64,000 bases of DNA from DATFRY01 sp035489015 (GCA_035489015.1 DATHKR010000143.1:8389-72388); one strand, 5' to 3'; shown: positions 1 to 12,287, numbered from the stretch's first letter. Made by a program: numbers and translations. The notes: generated by a model from the letters alone, not told the origin.

Positions 1-1245
1 AAGGTCGACGGCAACGGCCGCAGCATCAAGGCCGGCCAGGTGGTGAAGCTGACCGGCTCGGTTCAGAACACCAGCGCGGTGACGGCTTACCGGGTGCACG
101 CCCGGGTCAAGGCCGACGACGAGCTGTTCGACGAGACCGAGCTCGTGTTCGGCAAGATCGATCCGGGCAAGTCGAAGGCGTGGACGGTCTACATCAAGGT
201 GCCCGAGGAGGCGATCGACCGCCTCGACCACCTCGAGTTCGACCTGCGCGACGCGCGCGGCGCGACCGCCCGGGTGGCGCCGATGGCGCTGCGCCTGGTC
301 GCCGCCGAGCGGCCGGTGTTCGCCTACAGCCACCAGCTCCTCGACGACGGCAACGGCGACGGCGTGGTGCAGGAGGGCGAGCCGCACCGGCTGCGGGTGA
401 CCATCAAGAACATCGGCAAGGGCGACGCGCGCGACACCACCGCGGTCCTGCGCAACGCGTCCGGCACCGATCTCCTGCTCAAGAAGACCCGCTTCGAGAT
501 CGGCCCGCTCAAGCCGGGCCAGACCAGCGCGGTGGAGTTCTCCTTCAGCGCCGCGCCCAGCATCGCGGCCAAGGAAGTGGTGGTCGAGCTGACCGTGTAC
601 GACTCGGTCCTGCGCGAGGCGGTGTCGGAGAAGCTGCACTACCCGCTCCACCAGAGCGCCGCGGTGCTGGCCCGGATCGCCGGCGAGGTCCTGGTGACCG
701 GCAAGAGCACGCGCGTGTCCGAGGGGGCATCGTCCGACTCGGTCGTCATCGCCAGCGCGCCGCGCGGCGCGGTCTTCCGCGTCACTGGCAGGATCGGCGA
801 CTGGCTGCGAGTCGACCTCGACGGCAAGCGGTCCGGCTTCGTGCGGAGCAGCCAGGTCGAGAAGACCGATCGCGCGCCCCGGCTGGCCGGGCTGTCACAG
901 ACCTGGCAGGTGACCCCGCCGACCCTGTCGATCGACGTGCCCAGCTACGAGGTGTCGGGCTCGACGTTCAAGCTGAAGGGCAAGGCGGTGGACGACACCC
1001 ACATCGAGGACGTGTACGTGTTCGTCTCCAACCGCGACGCCAAGGTCGACAACCGCAAGGTCTTCTATCGCTCGAACCGCGGCGGCCAGAAGACGTCGCA
1101 GATGACCTTTGCGCCGGACATCCCGCTCTGGCCGGGATCGAACCTCGTCACCGTGGTGGTGCGCGAGAACGACGACGTGAAGTCGGCGTACAACATGTTC
1201 CTGTACCGACCGGCCGCGTCCCAGCCCACCGCCTCCACGCGCTGA
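1..1245 (+). CDS. C-terminal part of a periplasmic S41-type protease-like protein (5' end outside window)
   Basis: The frame is open from base 1, so the N-terminal part lies outside. The visible 414 residues form two repeated beta-rich segments: two CARDB/NEW3-like domains (roughly 10-100 and 105-215, the second with a DDGNGDGVVQEGE motif), a bacterial SH3-like segment (about 220-285) and a final Ig-like domain (300-400). This order resembles the C-terminal extension of myxobacterial carboxy-terminal processing proteases of the S41 family. No catalytic residue is visible, so the protease assignment is inference from architecture. It is followed after 8 bases by the small secreted protein at 1254, probably in one transcript. 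Confidence 0.6.
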   Translation, partial: KVDGNGRSIKAGQVVKLTGSVQNTSAVTAYRVHARVKADDELFDETELVFGKIDPGKSKAWTVYIKVPEEAIDRLDHLEFDLRDARGATARVAPMALRLVAAERPVFAYSHQLLDDGNGDGVVQEGEPHRLRVTIKNIGKGDARDTTAVLRNASGTDLLLKKTRFEIGPLKPGQTSAVEFSFSAAPSIAAKEVVVELTVYDSVLREAVSEKLHYPLHQSAAVLARIAGEVLVTGKSTRVSEGASSDSVVIASAPRGAVFRVTGRIGDWLRVDLDGKRSGFVRSSQVEKTDRAPRLAGLSQTWQVTPPTLSIDVPSYEVSGSTFKLKGKAVDDTHIEDVYVFVSNRDAKVDNRKVFYRSNRGGQKTSQMTFAPDIPLWPGSNLVTVVVRENDDVKSAYNMFLYRPAASQPTASTR

Positions 1246-1253
1246 GCGAGACG

Positions 1254-1753
1254 ATGAGACCGGATCGTGAGTCGAACCGGGTGACGAGATCCTCGCTGCG
1301 CCGCGCCGGCCTGGCCGGCGTCGCGCTCATCGCCGCCGCGCTGCCGCTCGCGGGCGGCGCGCGCGCGGCCGCGGCTCAGCCCCGACCGGCCCCGGCCCGG
1401 CCGGAGCCGCGAATGGCCGGCAAGTACGCCGCCACCTTCCAGGAAGTGTCCAACAACTGCAACGGCATGGGCATGAGCCTGCGCGAGGTCACGATCGAGC
1501 TGTCGCAGTCGGGCGAGCGCGCCATGGTGGTGACGGTCCCGTCGGTGCCGATCATGCGCGGCGTGGCCAACCGGGGCGGAAAGTTCAAGGCCGACGCCCG
1601 GCGCGGCAAGACCGCCATCCAGGGCGTGGACGGCCGCTTCTCGGTGGCCGGCCGCGTCGACGCCAAGGGCATCCAGCTGCTCTTCATCGCCGAGTACTAC
1701 CGGGGCACCAAGCCGATGTGCACCCAATCCTGGAACGCGTCCGGCCCCAGGCG

Positions 1754-1757
<4 letters not shown>
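1254..1757 (+). CDS. Small secreted protein of unknown function
   Basis: I do not recognise a family. The 167-residue product starts with charged residues (MRPDRESNRV), then a hydrophobic stretch (about 22-42) ending in an Ala-rich cleavage region, then an Ala/Pro/Arg linker. That makes it a likely Sec-exported periplasmic protein. The mature part is compact and beta-rich with two cysteines (in NNCNGMGM and PMCTQSW) that may pair. ATG at 1254 lies 8 bases after the upstream stop, suggesting co-transcription. Its stop overlaps by 4 bases the end of the convergent hydrolase gene. Confidence 0.7.
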
Positions 1758-2617
<860 letters not shown>

Positions 2618-2699
2618 CCAGATCCACTCCTCGCGGGTACCAGGATGCCAGGCAGGAGCCGCGCCGCGCATCTGCTATCGTGCCCCGAGGAGGTTCGAC

Positions 2700-3314
2700 G
2701 TGAAGCTCTACCAGGGATGGCAATCCTCGGCGTCCTGGCGGGTGCGCTGGGCGCTCGCCCTCAAGCGGGTCGAGTACGACGCGGTGTTCGTGGACGTCGC
2801 CAGCGGCGAGCACCAGGCCGTTCTCGCCCCGCTCAACCCGATGCTGCAGGTCCCCACCCTCGAGCTGGACGATGGCCGCATCCTGGCCGAGAGCGTGGCG
2901 ATCATCGAGTGGCTCGAGGAGACCATCCCGGCGCCGCCGCTCCTGCCCGACGATCCGCTCCGGCGCGCGCGCGCCCGCCAGCTGGTCCAGCTGGTCAACG
3001 CCGGCATCCACCCGCTGCAGAACACGATGGTCCGCAAGGTCCTCTCGCCCGACGACGAGGTGCAGCGGGCCTGGGCGCGCCGGTGGATCGAGCGCGGCCT
3101 GGCTGCGTACGAGACCCACGTCCGGGCCGAGCCCGGGCGCTTCAGCCTCGGCGACCAGATCACGATGGCCGATCTCTACCTCGTCCCCCAGGTCCTCAAC
3201 GCCGAGCGGTTCGGCGCCGACGTGTCCGCCTGCGAGCGCGTGCTGGCGATCTACGCGGCCTGCATGGAGACCGAGGAGGCCCGCCGCACGCGGCCGCAGC
3301 GGCCGCCGGCCTGA
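2700..3314 (+). CDS. maiA: Maleylacetoacetate isomerase (zeta-class glutathione S-transferase)
   Basis: The 204-residue product has a thioredoxin-fold N-terminus with the zeta-class motif SSASWRVR (9-16), the cis-Pro segment LQVPTLE and an all-helical C-terminal domain containing the DQITMADLYLVPQ segment of MaiA proteins. The family isomerises maleylacetoacetate to fumarylacetoacetate with glutathione, in tyrosine or homogentisate breakdown. The usual motif cysteine (SSCS) is Ala here, as in several bacterial homologues. GTG start with GAGGAGG 6 bases upstream and a possible -10 box TATCGT at 2676-2681. No other homogentisate-pathway gene is adjacent, so another small GST role is possible. 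Confidence 0.85.
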   Translation: MKLYQGWQSSASWRVRWALALKRVEYDAVFVDVASGEHQAVLAPLNPMLQVPTLELDDGRILAESVAIIEWLEETIPAPPLLPDDPLRRARARQLVQLVNAGIHPLQNTMVRKVLSPDDEVQRAWARRWIERGLAAYETHVRAEPGRFSLGDQITMADLYLVPQVLNAERFGADVSACERVLAIYAACMETEEARRTRPQRPPA

Positions 3315-3500
3315 TCGCGACTCACCTCACCTCACCGCGGCCCATCGGGAGATCGCGTTGCTCCGTGAGGGGTGATGGTGACCTCCGCCTGCCGGCCCGA
3401 CCTGGACAACCGCACCGTTGCCGAGGCAAGCTGATCTGGTTCGACGGCATGCTCACGCCCGCAGCCGCACGACCGGAGCTCTGCCGCTCGAGGAGATCGC

Positions 3501-4952
3501 GTGAGCCCATCCCGAAGCAAGATCGACCCGGCGGAGGATCTCGCCTCGATGGACGAGCCAGTTAGCCCGCTCCTCGACCCGCGCAGCGGCGCGCCGCTCG
3601 CGCTGCCGTCGATCGCACGCGCGGTGCACTGGTACGACCTGGCCCAGCTGGTCGCGCTGGGCGAGGCCGGCGTGATCGACGCCGCCACCGCCGCCGCCTG
3701 CCTGCGGATCCTGCGCGCGGCCGATCCGGACGGCGGCGGCGACGGTCCGCTGGCCGCCGAGGAGCACTGGCACCGGGGCGAGAGCCTGCTCGTCCGCGAG
3801 CTCGGCCCCGAGGGCGGCGGGATGCTGGACGCCGGGCGCAGCAGGCACGACCTGTTCGGGGTGGTGTGGCGAATCCAGACCCGCGAGGCGCTGCTGGCGG
3901 TGCTCGAGGCGCTGGGGTCGTGGCGCGAGGCGCTGCTCGAGGCCGCGAACCGCGGCCTCCACACCGTGTTGCCGGACTTCGCCCGCGGTGAGGGACAGGT
4001 GACCACCGTCGGCCACCAGCTGCACGGCTTCGCCGTCGCCGCCGAGCGCGATCACGCGCGGCTCGAGGCGGCCTTCCTGTCGGTCAACACCAGCCCGGCC
4101 GGAGCGGCCGCCGGGGTCGGCACGCTGTTTCCGATCGACCGGGCTCGGCTGGCCGCCCTGCTCGGCTTCGACGGCACCGCGGCCAACACGCGCGACGCGC
4201 TCCACAACGACGCCATGTGGGAGGCAGCCGGCGCCACCGCCATCCTGGTCGCGAACCTGGTCGGCTTCGCCGATCAGCTGTTCACCTGGCACCGGCTCGG
4301 CTTCGTCGACGTCGCGGATCGCTCGTCCAGCGAGGGGTCGCCGGCGCCCGGCCGGCCAGCGGGCTCCGTCCTCGGGGAGCTGGCCCGCCTCGCCCACGCG
4401 CGCACCGGCGGCCGCGCTCACGTCAACCACCCGGTCGAGGACTGGGACGAGCAGCTGGGCGGCCAGCGCGCGGCGTTCTGGCTGCTCCGCGTGCTGGCCA
4501 GCGTGGTCGGCGACCTCGAGCTCCACACCAGCGCGATGGCGGAGGCGGCGGCCACCAGCTGGGGTCATCTCGCCGATCTCGGCGCGATCCTGGTGCGCGA
4601 GCGCGGCCTGTCCTGGCGCGCGGCTCATCGGCTGGTCGCGGCGGTGGCGCGGCGCGCCGAGGAGCGCGCGGTCGCCCCGCGCGGGCTGACCGCCGACCTG
4701 ATCGAGGACTGCGCCCGCGATCTGCTCGGCCGCCCGGTGCAGGTGGCCAGCGATCAGATCGAGCGCGCCCTCGACGCGGCCGCCCGTGTCGACCGGAGGG
4801 CGGTCCTGGGCGGGCCCAGCCCGCTGGAGATGCGCGCGCAGATCACCGAGGCGCGCTCCCGCCTGGTCGACGAGCGCCGCGAGCTGGCGGTGTGGCGAGG
4901 GCGACTGGTCCGGGTCGAGCCCGGGCTGCGCGACGCCGATCGCGACGGCTGA
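3501..4952 (+). CDS. Argininosuccinate-lyase-like protein with altered active-site motifs
   Basis: The 483-residue length and order of elements match the fumarase/argininosuccinate lyase superfamily: GRSRHD (about 112-117; ArgH has GRSRND), a TTVGHQLHG segment where ArgH has GYTHLQ (His172 retained, preceding Thr replaced by Gly), and a C-terminal ASL_C-like part with VLGGPSPLEMRAQI. The family signature GSSxMPxKxNP is replaced around 275-290 by SSSEGSPAPGRPAG, losing the Met-Pro, Lys and Asn. I therefore call it ArgH-like, not ArgH. GTG start with GAGGAGA about 5 bases upstream; ATG 3549 is an alternative. The preceding 186 bases are non-coding. Confidence 0.75.
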   Translation: MSPSRSKIDPAEDLASMDEPVSPLLDPRSGAPLALPSIARAVHWYDLAQLVALGEAGVIDAATAAACLRILRAADPDGGGDGPLAAEEHWHRGESLLVRELGPEGGGMLDAGRSRHDLFGVVWRIQTREALLAVLEALGSWREALLEAANRGLHTVLPDFARGEGQVTTVGHQLHGFAVAAERDHARLEAAFLSVNTSPAGAAAGVGTLFPIDRARLAALLGFDGTAANTRDALHNDAMWEAAGATAILVANLVGFADQLFTWHRLGFVDVADRSSSEGSPAPGRPAGSVLGELARLAHARTGGRAHVNHPVEDWDEQLGGQRAAFWLLRVLASVVGDLELHTSAMAEAAATSWGHLADLGAILVRERGLSWRAAHRLVAAVARRAEERAVAPRGLTADLIEDCARDLLGRPVQVASDQIERALDAAARVDRRAVLGGPSPLEMRAQITEARSRLVDERRELAVWRGRLVRVEPGLRDADRDG

Positions 4953-4958
4953 GCCGCC

Positions 4959-6326
4959 TCACCCGAAACAGTGGAACCAGCCGTTGGCGCTGCCCACGTA
5001 GATCTTGCCGCCCACGATGCACGGGGTGGAGTGGGTGCGCTGGCCCATGTCGTACTTCCAGAGCAGCTCGCCCCGCTCGGCGTCGAGCAGGTAGAAGTAC
5101 GGATCATAGGAGCCGAACGCGACCTTGCCGTCGACCACCGCCGGCGACGACCAGATCGCATCACCGGCCTTGAACGTCCAGATGACCTTGCCGCTCCTCG
5201 CGTCGAGGCAGTAGAGCAGGCCGTCGTTGCCGCCGATGTAGAGCCGCTCGCCGACCACCGCCGGCGTCGACCACCAGCCGCGCTGGTTGTCGAGCTCCCA
5301 CACCTTCTTGCCCTTGCGCGAGCGGTCGAAGCAGCGCAGGTACGGGCTCTCGGTCTCGGCGGCGATGTAGATCCGATCGCCGACCACGACCGGGGAGACG
5401 TCGGTGTCGCCGCCGGTCGACGCCCGCCACTTCTCGGCGCCGGTCGCGGCGTCGGCGCACAGGAGATAGCCGTCGTAGTGCCCGACGTAGATCTCGCCGT
5501 CGGCCACCGCCGGTGACGACTCGATCCCGCCCGAGCCGGGCGGCGCGTGCTTGCCCTCGCCCAGGTCGCGCTTCCAGTGCAAGGAGCCGGTGTCCGGATC
5601 GAAGCACTTGAGAAAGCCGTCCTCGCCGCCGATGTAGAGCTTGTTGCCGACCACGCAGGGGGACGAGTCGCAGTCGCGCCCGGTGTCGTAGCTCCACACC
5701 TGCTTGCCGGTCTTGCCGTCCAGGCAGCGGATGATGTTGTCCACGTTGCCGCTGTAGAGCCGCCCTCGATAGAAGCAGGACGAGCCCTTGAACATCCGGC
5801 CGGCCTGGAACTTCCACACCACCTTCCCGGTGGCGGCGTCGAAGCAGTAGTAGTAGCTGTCCACCGCCCCGATGAAGACACGGCTGCCCCAGCGCAGCGG
5901 GTGGCCGGTCCAGCCGGTCCCCTCCCACTCGTGCGGCTTGCCGGCGCTCTTGCCCATGAACTTGCCGAGCCGGGTGCGCCAGAGCAGCTTTGGTTGCTCG
6001 GCCAGCGGCCCGGTCCCGTAGAACGTGTGGGTCGGGTTGCCGCGGAACATGAGCATGGTCGACTCGGACGCGCTATCGTCGCCCAGGTTCCAGTCCGGGA
6101 AGTCGCCGGCCAGCTCGGCCGGTTCGCTGCCGGTGGCGGGCGGTGGCGCGGTCGGCTCGGTGGCCTCGACCCGCGGCTCGTCCGCGGCCGGCTCGGGCGG
6201 CTCGGAAGGCGGCTCGGCAGGCGGGGCGGTGGCCGCCCCGGGTGTGCGCGTGCGCGGGCCGGCACACCCGATGAGCATCGCGGTCGAGGCCTTGGCGGTC
6301 GTGCGCAGGAAGCGGCGGCGGTCCAT
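4959..6326 (-). CDS. PQQ-like beta-propeller lipoprotein, probably Tat-exported
   Basis: The 455-residue product begins MDRRRFLRTT, a twin-arginine-like n-region, then a hydrophobic stretch ending in the lipobox LIGC (Cys21) and a Pro/Glu/Ala-rich linker (about 25-85). Residues 90-455 contain at least seven blades with the PQQ-enzyme-repeat pattern (G-x-VYIGG-x-DG-x-LYCLDA-x-TGKVVW). Such proteins are often scaffolds or outer-membrane assembly factors (BamB-like) and need not bind PQQ. I see no PQQ-dehydrogenase catalytic Asp-Glu context, so I leave the function open. It sits convergent to the ArgH-like gene with 6 bases between stops. Confidence 0.8.
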   Translation of the reverse strand: MDRRRFLRTTAKASTAMLIGCAGPRTRTPGAATAPPAEPPSEPPEPAADEPRVEATEPTAPPPATGSEPAELAGDFPDWNLGDDSASESTMLMFRGNPTHTFYGTGPLAEQPKLLWRTRLGKFMGKSAGKPHEWEGTGWTGHPLRWGSRVFIGAVDSYYYCFDAATGKVVWKFQAGRMFKGSSCFYRGRLYSGNVDNIIRCLDGKTGKQVWSYDTGRDCDSSPCVVGNKLYIGGEDGFLKCFDPDTGSLHWKRDLGEGKHAPPGSGGIESSPAVADGEIYVGHYDGYLLCADAATGAEKWRASTGGDTDVSPVVVGDRIYIAAETESPYLRCFDRSRKGKKVWELDNQRGWWSTPAVVGERLYIGGNDGLLYCLDARSGKVIWTFKAGDAIWSSPAVVDGKVAFGSYDPYFYLLDAERGELLWKYDMGQRTHSTPCIVGGKIYVGSANGWFHCFG

Positions 6327-6354
6327 CGGGTAGATACGCTAGACCGAACCGCCG

Positions 6355-8405
6355 CTATTTCATACCGCCGCGGGCGGCCGGCTGGGCGGCGCGCTGGTAG
6401 ACCCGGGCCAGCGGCGCGCCCTGGGCCTCGACCTCGTGGACCAGGAGCGCGCCGGGCGGCAGCGGGCACGGCCGCCACGGCTCGTAGACAAGGATCCAGT
6501 CGGCGTCGGCCGCGCGGCGAGTCTCGGTCCACAGGTCGCCGCGCAGCCAGGTCAGGTGGCCGGGCCGCACGCAGCCACGGTGGACCCGCGCGCCGGGCGC
6601 GGCGTGCTGGTTGATGTACTCCACCGCGTCGGCCAGGCCCTCGCCCCACCAGCCGACCTCGAAGCGGCGGTCGCGCTCGACCGCGGCCGGGCCGCCGACC
6701 TGCTCGCCGTAGTAGTCGAGGTAGTAGGGGTGGATCCGCCAGCAGACGACGGCCAGGTAGAGGACCAGGACAGCGGCCGCGCCGGCGAACAGGCGCGGCT
6801 CGCGCCCCGGGCCGATTTTCTGGCCCAGCCAGGAAACCATCCAGTCGACGCCGGCCGCGCTGGCCAGCGCGAGCGCGACCAGGGCCGGCAGGATGTAGCG
6901 CACCCCGTCCTGGCGGACCGGCGACAGCGCGACCAGGAGCGGGGCGACCAGCCACAGCCCGACCACCAGCGAGCCGCGCTCGCGCCGGACCGCGGCCCGG
7001 CCCAGCCACAGCGCGGCGCCGAGGAGGACGCCGATCGGCGCGGTGGCGAGGAGGTAGAGCGGGAAGTAGATGAGGGCGGGCGGCCGGTTGGTGATGCGGC
7101 CGAGGAACGGCTCCTCGCCGTGCACGCTGCTGAGCACGCCCCACGCCTCGCCCAGGTGGTGGAACGGCGAGGTCCAAAGGCGCGGCCACAGCGCGAAGCC
7201 GACCACCAGCGCGACGACCGGGATGATCGCGGCGCCGAGGATCAACGTGCGGCGGCGCCGGCCCGGATGCTCGCCGAGGAGCAGGAGCGCGCCGACCAGC
7301 GGGGCGAGGAGCAGGTTGACGAAGCGCGAGAAGACCGCCAGCCCGACCAGCACACCGATCCCGGCGAAGCGGAGCGCGAGCCGGCGGCGCGCGTCCGGCT
7401 CGGCCAGCCCGTCGCTGCCGTCGTGCGCGGCCAGGCAGGCGAGCACCGCCGCGGCCCACAGGAAGACCGCCATCGCCTCGTGGCCGACGATCTGCCCGTG
7501 GGCGACGAGGTGCGGGGAGAGCGCGGCGATGAGGCCGGCGAGGAGGCCCACCCGGGTGGAGAACAGCCGGCGACCGATCGCGACCAGGAGCGCGCACGCC
7601 ACCGCGACCAGGAGGGCGGAGACGGCGCGGGCCGGGCCGTAGCCGTCGGCCCACTGCGCCGCGGCGCCCGCGACCAGCTTGGTGACCGGCGGATGCTCGA
7701 GGTTCCACCGCCACGACGAGGGCCGGAAGTCGAGCGACAGCCAGTTGGTGACGTCGTTGCGCCCGGCCGACCAGTAGACGTCCTCGTCCCAGGTCTGCCC
7801 TGCCCCGCCGAGATCGAACAGGCGCGCGGCCAGCGCCACCGCGAACACCAGCCCGGCGCAGGCCAGCATGCGGCGATCGGCGCGGCGAAGCGCGTCGAGC
7901 GAGAAGGCGAGCGCGACGCCGGCGACCAGCGCGGCGAGGGCGAGCGCGAAGAGCCCGTCGAGCGGCGAGCTGCCGGCCCAGGCGCCGAACTCGGCCCGCT
8001 CGGGCGGCGCGGGATCCAGCGATGACGGCGGCACGTACTCGAGCGGGCCGCGCCGGCCGGGCGGGTGCCAGAGGAGGCGCGCGCCGGGGGGCGCGGTGAA
8101 GCGCACCGCGTGGGCACCGGCCTCGAACACGACCCGCGCGCTGTTCACGCCGCGGCCGCGCGCGACCTGGCGGCCGTCGACCGCGAGGGTGGCCTCGCCG
8201 TCCGGCGACTCGAAGCCGAGGATGCAGGGGCCCGCGCGCGGGAAGTACCAGCTGCCGTCGTGCGTGATCGGATCGGCCGGCGACGACGACGGCGCGCGCG
8301 CCAGGCGATCGAGCGGATCGCGCGTGACGATCAGCTGGCGCAGGCCGACCAGGCCGGCCGCCGCGCCCGCCGCGACCAGCAGGATCAGCCCGCGCCGGCG
8401 CCGGG

Positions 8406-8409
<4 letters not shown>
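6355..8409 (-). CDS. GT39-like membrane glycosyltransferase with an inserted PA14-like domain
   Basis: The 684-residue polytopic protein has one N-terminal helix (about 7-25), then a soluble domain (about 45-125) whose pattern GSWYFPRAG...DGRQVA...GAHAVRF resembles PA14 domains, then about ten hydrophobic helices. The first luminal loop carries TWDEDVYW, which fits the acidic catalytic motif of GT-C enzymes, followed by LEHPPVTK. The GT-C family transfers sugars from polyprenyl-phosphate donors on the periplasmic side; donor and acceptor are unknown. ATG at 8409 overlaps the stop of the upstream gene by 4 bases (ATGA), so the two are translationally coupled. Confidence 0.82.
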
Positions 8410-10055
<1,646 letters not shown>

Positions 10056-10073
10056 GAGCAGCGGCGGACGTTA

Positions 10074-10102
10074 GCCTTTTTCATCCGCCTGCGTGTAGAG
10101 TT
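10074..10102 (+). promoter_or_regulatory. 29-bp upstream element of the kinase gene, copy 1
   Basis: This element matches 25 of 29 bases with 14299-14327 upstream of the sulfatase-fold gene. Shared blocks are CTTTTTC and CTGCGTGTAGAGTT. TAGAGT (10096-10101) would be a -10 box placing the transcript start about 7 bases before GTG 10116. No Shine-Dalgarno is seen. A canonical -35 is not evident, so an alternative sigma factor or an activator is possible. Confidence 0.45.
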
Positions 10103-10115
10103 TTCCCCGGCTTCC

Positions 10116-12152
10116 GTGAGGGATACCGATCCTCGAATCAGGCGCGGCGCGGAGCGGCTTCAGGAGGGGAGCACCCAGCCGCACGACGGCAAGGCCGACC
10201 CGCCCGACGCGCCGCTGGTCGGTCGCGCGATCGATCGCTACGTCGTGGTCGACCAGATCGGCATGGGCGGGATGGGCGTGGTCTACAAGGCCTACGATCC
10301 CGACCTGCGCCGCCTGGTGGCGGTGAAGCTGCTGCGCGCCGGGGTCGCCGGCGGACGCCACGCCCTCCGGCTCGAGCGCGAGGCCCGCGCGATCGCGCGG
10401 CTGGCCCACCCCAACGTGGTCGCGATCCACGACGTCGGCATGTCCGGCAGCGAGCTCTTCATCGCCATGGAGTACGTCGAGGGGCTGAGCCTGCGCCGCT
10501 GGCTGGGCAGCGAGCCGCGCCCGCTCCACGAGGTGCTCGACGTCTTCCTGCAGGCGGCGCACGGCCTGGCCGCCGCCCACGACGCCGGGGTCGTCCACCG
10601 CGACTTCAAGCCCGACAACGTGCTCATCGGCGACGACGGCCGCGTGCGCGTGCTCGACTTCGGCCTGGCCCGCGCCGCGCGCGGCGAGGACGGCGATGCC
10701 GACGACGAGCCGGCCGTCACCGACGACACCGCGGCCGCCGCGGCGATCGATCGCGCGGCCGGCGAGGTGGCCTGGGTCGAGGGCGATGCGCTGCCGCTCG
10801 ATCGATCGCTGACCCCGACCGGCCACGCGGTCGGCACCCCCCAGTACATGGCGCCCGAGCAGCACCGCGACCAGGACGTCGACGGCCGGGCCGATCAGTA
10901 CGCCTGGGCCGTGGTGCTGTACCAGGCGCTCACCCGCCAGCGCCCGTTCGAGGCGCTCGAGTACAAGGACCTCCGCCGCCTGGTCCTCACCGGCCAGGCC
11001 CGCCCGTTCCCCGACAGCGCCGCGGTGCCGCGCTGGCTCGAGCGACTGATCCGCCGCGCCATGTCGGTCGAGCGAGACCAGCGCTACCCGTCGATGCAAG
11101 ACATCATCGCCGAGCTCAACGAGGACCGCGAGGCCCTCCGCCGCGCCGCGCTCGACGGCTCGGCCGACCTCGAGGCGATGATCGCCGCCTTCCCGCCGCC
11201 CGACCCGATCGCGCCCGAGGTGCGCCGCCTCCGCGCCCTCCTCGAGGACGCCTGGGACCAGAAGAGCCGCGGCGCCCTGGAACCGGCCATGGAGCAGGCC
11301 CTCGCCGTGGCAGCCGAAGCCTCCGCGATCGACTACCTGCCCCTGCGAGCCGCCAGCCTCTACCTGGTCGGCAACCTCGAGCACCGCATGGGCAACGCCG
11401 TCCCGGCGCGAGCCACCCTGCTCGCCGCAGCAAGAGCGGCGGCCCTGGCCGGCGACGACTGGCAGATCGCAAACACCTGGGTGTTCCTGGTCCTCGTCCT
11501 GGGCACCGGCCTCGGCCGCACCGACGAGGCCGAAGCGATCGCCGAGGTCGCCGAGGTCGCCCTCGCCCGCGTCGGAGAGAACGCATCCCTCCGCTCGCGC
11601 CTGAACAACTATCGAGCCGCCAGCCTGGCCGCCGGCGGCCGCCACGAGGAGGCCGCCGCCGCGGTGGCCCGAGCGGTCGCCCTCGACGAGATCACCCACG
11701 GCCCCGGCCACTGGTTCGTCGTCGTCTCCCTCCTCAACCTCGTGGAGACCTGGCTCGACGCCGGCCAGCCAGCCCGGGCCCGCCCGCCCCTCGAGCGAGC
11801 CGTCGCCATCTGCCGCCCCGACGATCCACCCCCGACCGCCTCCCGCACCCGCTGCCTCGCCCTCGCCGGCCGCGCCCTGGCCGCCGAGGGCAACCTCCCC
11901 GCCGCCGAGATCATCCTCGAGCGATCCATCGCCCTCTGGGAAAAACTCCCCGGCCGCGGCCGAGCCCTCGCCGACGCCCTCGTCGACCTCGCCGCCTGCC
12001 ACCGCCTACGAGGCGACCTCCCCGGCGCGCGCGCGCTCGTCGAACGAGCCGCCACCGTCCTCCGGACCGCCCCCGATCGCCGAGTCCACACCCGCCTCAC
12101 CGCCGAACGCACCCGGCTCGACCGCCCGTCGCCAGGCCCCGGCGCCGGCTGA
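10116..12152 (+). CDS. Cytosolic Hanks-type Ser/Thr protein kinase with TPR-like C-terminus
   Basis: The 678-residue product has a kinase domain at about 42-330: Gly-rich loop GMGGMG (49-54), Lys71, HRDFKPDN (162-169), DFG (181-183) and GTPQYMAPEQ. Between DFG and APE there are nearly 70 residues, much longer than the usual 25-35, because of an acidic Ala/Asp-rich insert. The C-terminal half is helical with TPR-like repeats. Unlike many myxobacterial kinases I find no transmembrane helix between the halves, so it should be cytosolic. GTG 10116 is chosen because it follows the shared 29-bp element and is in frame; there is no Shine-Dalgarno. Confidence 0.88.
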   Translation: MRDTDPRIRRGAERLQEGSTQPHDGKADPPDAPLVGRAIDRYVVVDQIGMGGMGVVYKAYDPDLRRLVAVKLLRAGVAGGRHALRLEREARAIARLAHPNVVAIHDVGMSGSELFIAMEYVEGLSLRRWLGSEPRPLHEVLDVFLQAAHGLAAAHDAGVVHRDFKPDNVLIGDDGRVRVLDFGLARAARGEDGDADDEPAVTDDTAAAAAIDRAAGEVAWVEGDALPLDRSLTPTGHAVGTPQYMAPEQHRDQDVDGRADQYAWAVVLYQALTRQRPFEALEYKDLRRLVLTGQARPFPDSAAVPRWLERLIRRAMSVERDQRYPSMQDIIAELNEDREALRRAALDGSADLEAMIAAFPPPDPIAPEVRRLRALLEDAWDQKSRGALEPAMEQALAVAAEASAIDYLPLRAASLYLVGNLEHRMGNAVPARATLLAAARAAALAGDDWQIANTWVFLVLVLGTGLGRTDEAEAIAEVAEVALARVGENASLRSRLNNYRAASLAAGGRHEEAAAAVARAVALDEITHGPGHWFVVVSLLNLVETWLDAGQPARARPPLERAVAICRPDDPPPTASRTRCLALAGRALAAEGNLPAAEIILERSIALWEKLPGRGRALADALVDLAACHRLRGDLPGARALVERAATVLRTAPDRRVHTRLTAERTRLDRPSPGPGAG

Positions 12153-12170
12153 GCCACGCGGCCGGACAGC

Positions 12171-12206
12171 GGGCGAGCCAGGCGAGGCGGGCGAGCCAGG
12201 CGAGGC
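12171..12206. repeat. Perfect 18-bp tandem duplication just after the kinase stop
   Basis: GGGCGAGCCAGGCGAGGC occurs twice in direct succession, followed by a GGCCGACCGGCCGACC run. It lies 18 bases after the kinase stop codon and opens the repeat field. Confidence 0.85.
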
Positions 12207-12287
12207 GGCCGACCGGCCGACCGGGCGCAAGGGTCCACAGCGGCAAGGCGGCACGAGCGAGCCCCTGACCGCCGAGGCCCGCGCTCC

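Noticed and set aside
3501..4952. Calling this gene argH
   Set aside because: The superfamily signature and the catalytic Thr are replaced, so biosynthetic argininosuccinate lyase activity is not supported.
4959..6326. Quinoprotein alcohol dehydrogenase
   Set aside because: Only the propeller repeats are shared; the catalytic and disulphide motifs of PQQ alcohol dehydrogenases are not visible.
6436..8025. Long plus-strand frame opposite the GT39-like gene, rich in Arg/Asp/Glu/Gln
   Set aside because: It is the antisense shadow of GC-rich membrane-protein codons; composition is unlike a folded protein and it has no recognisable motif.
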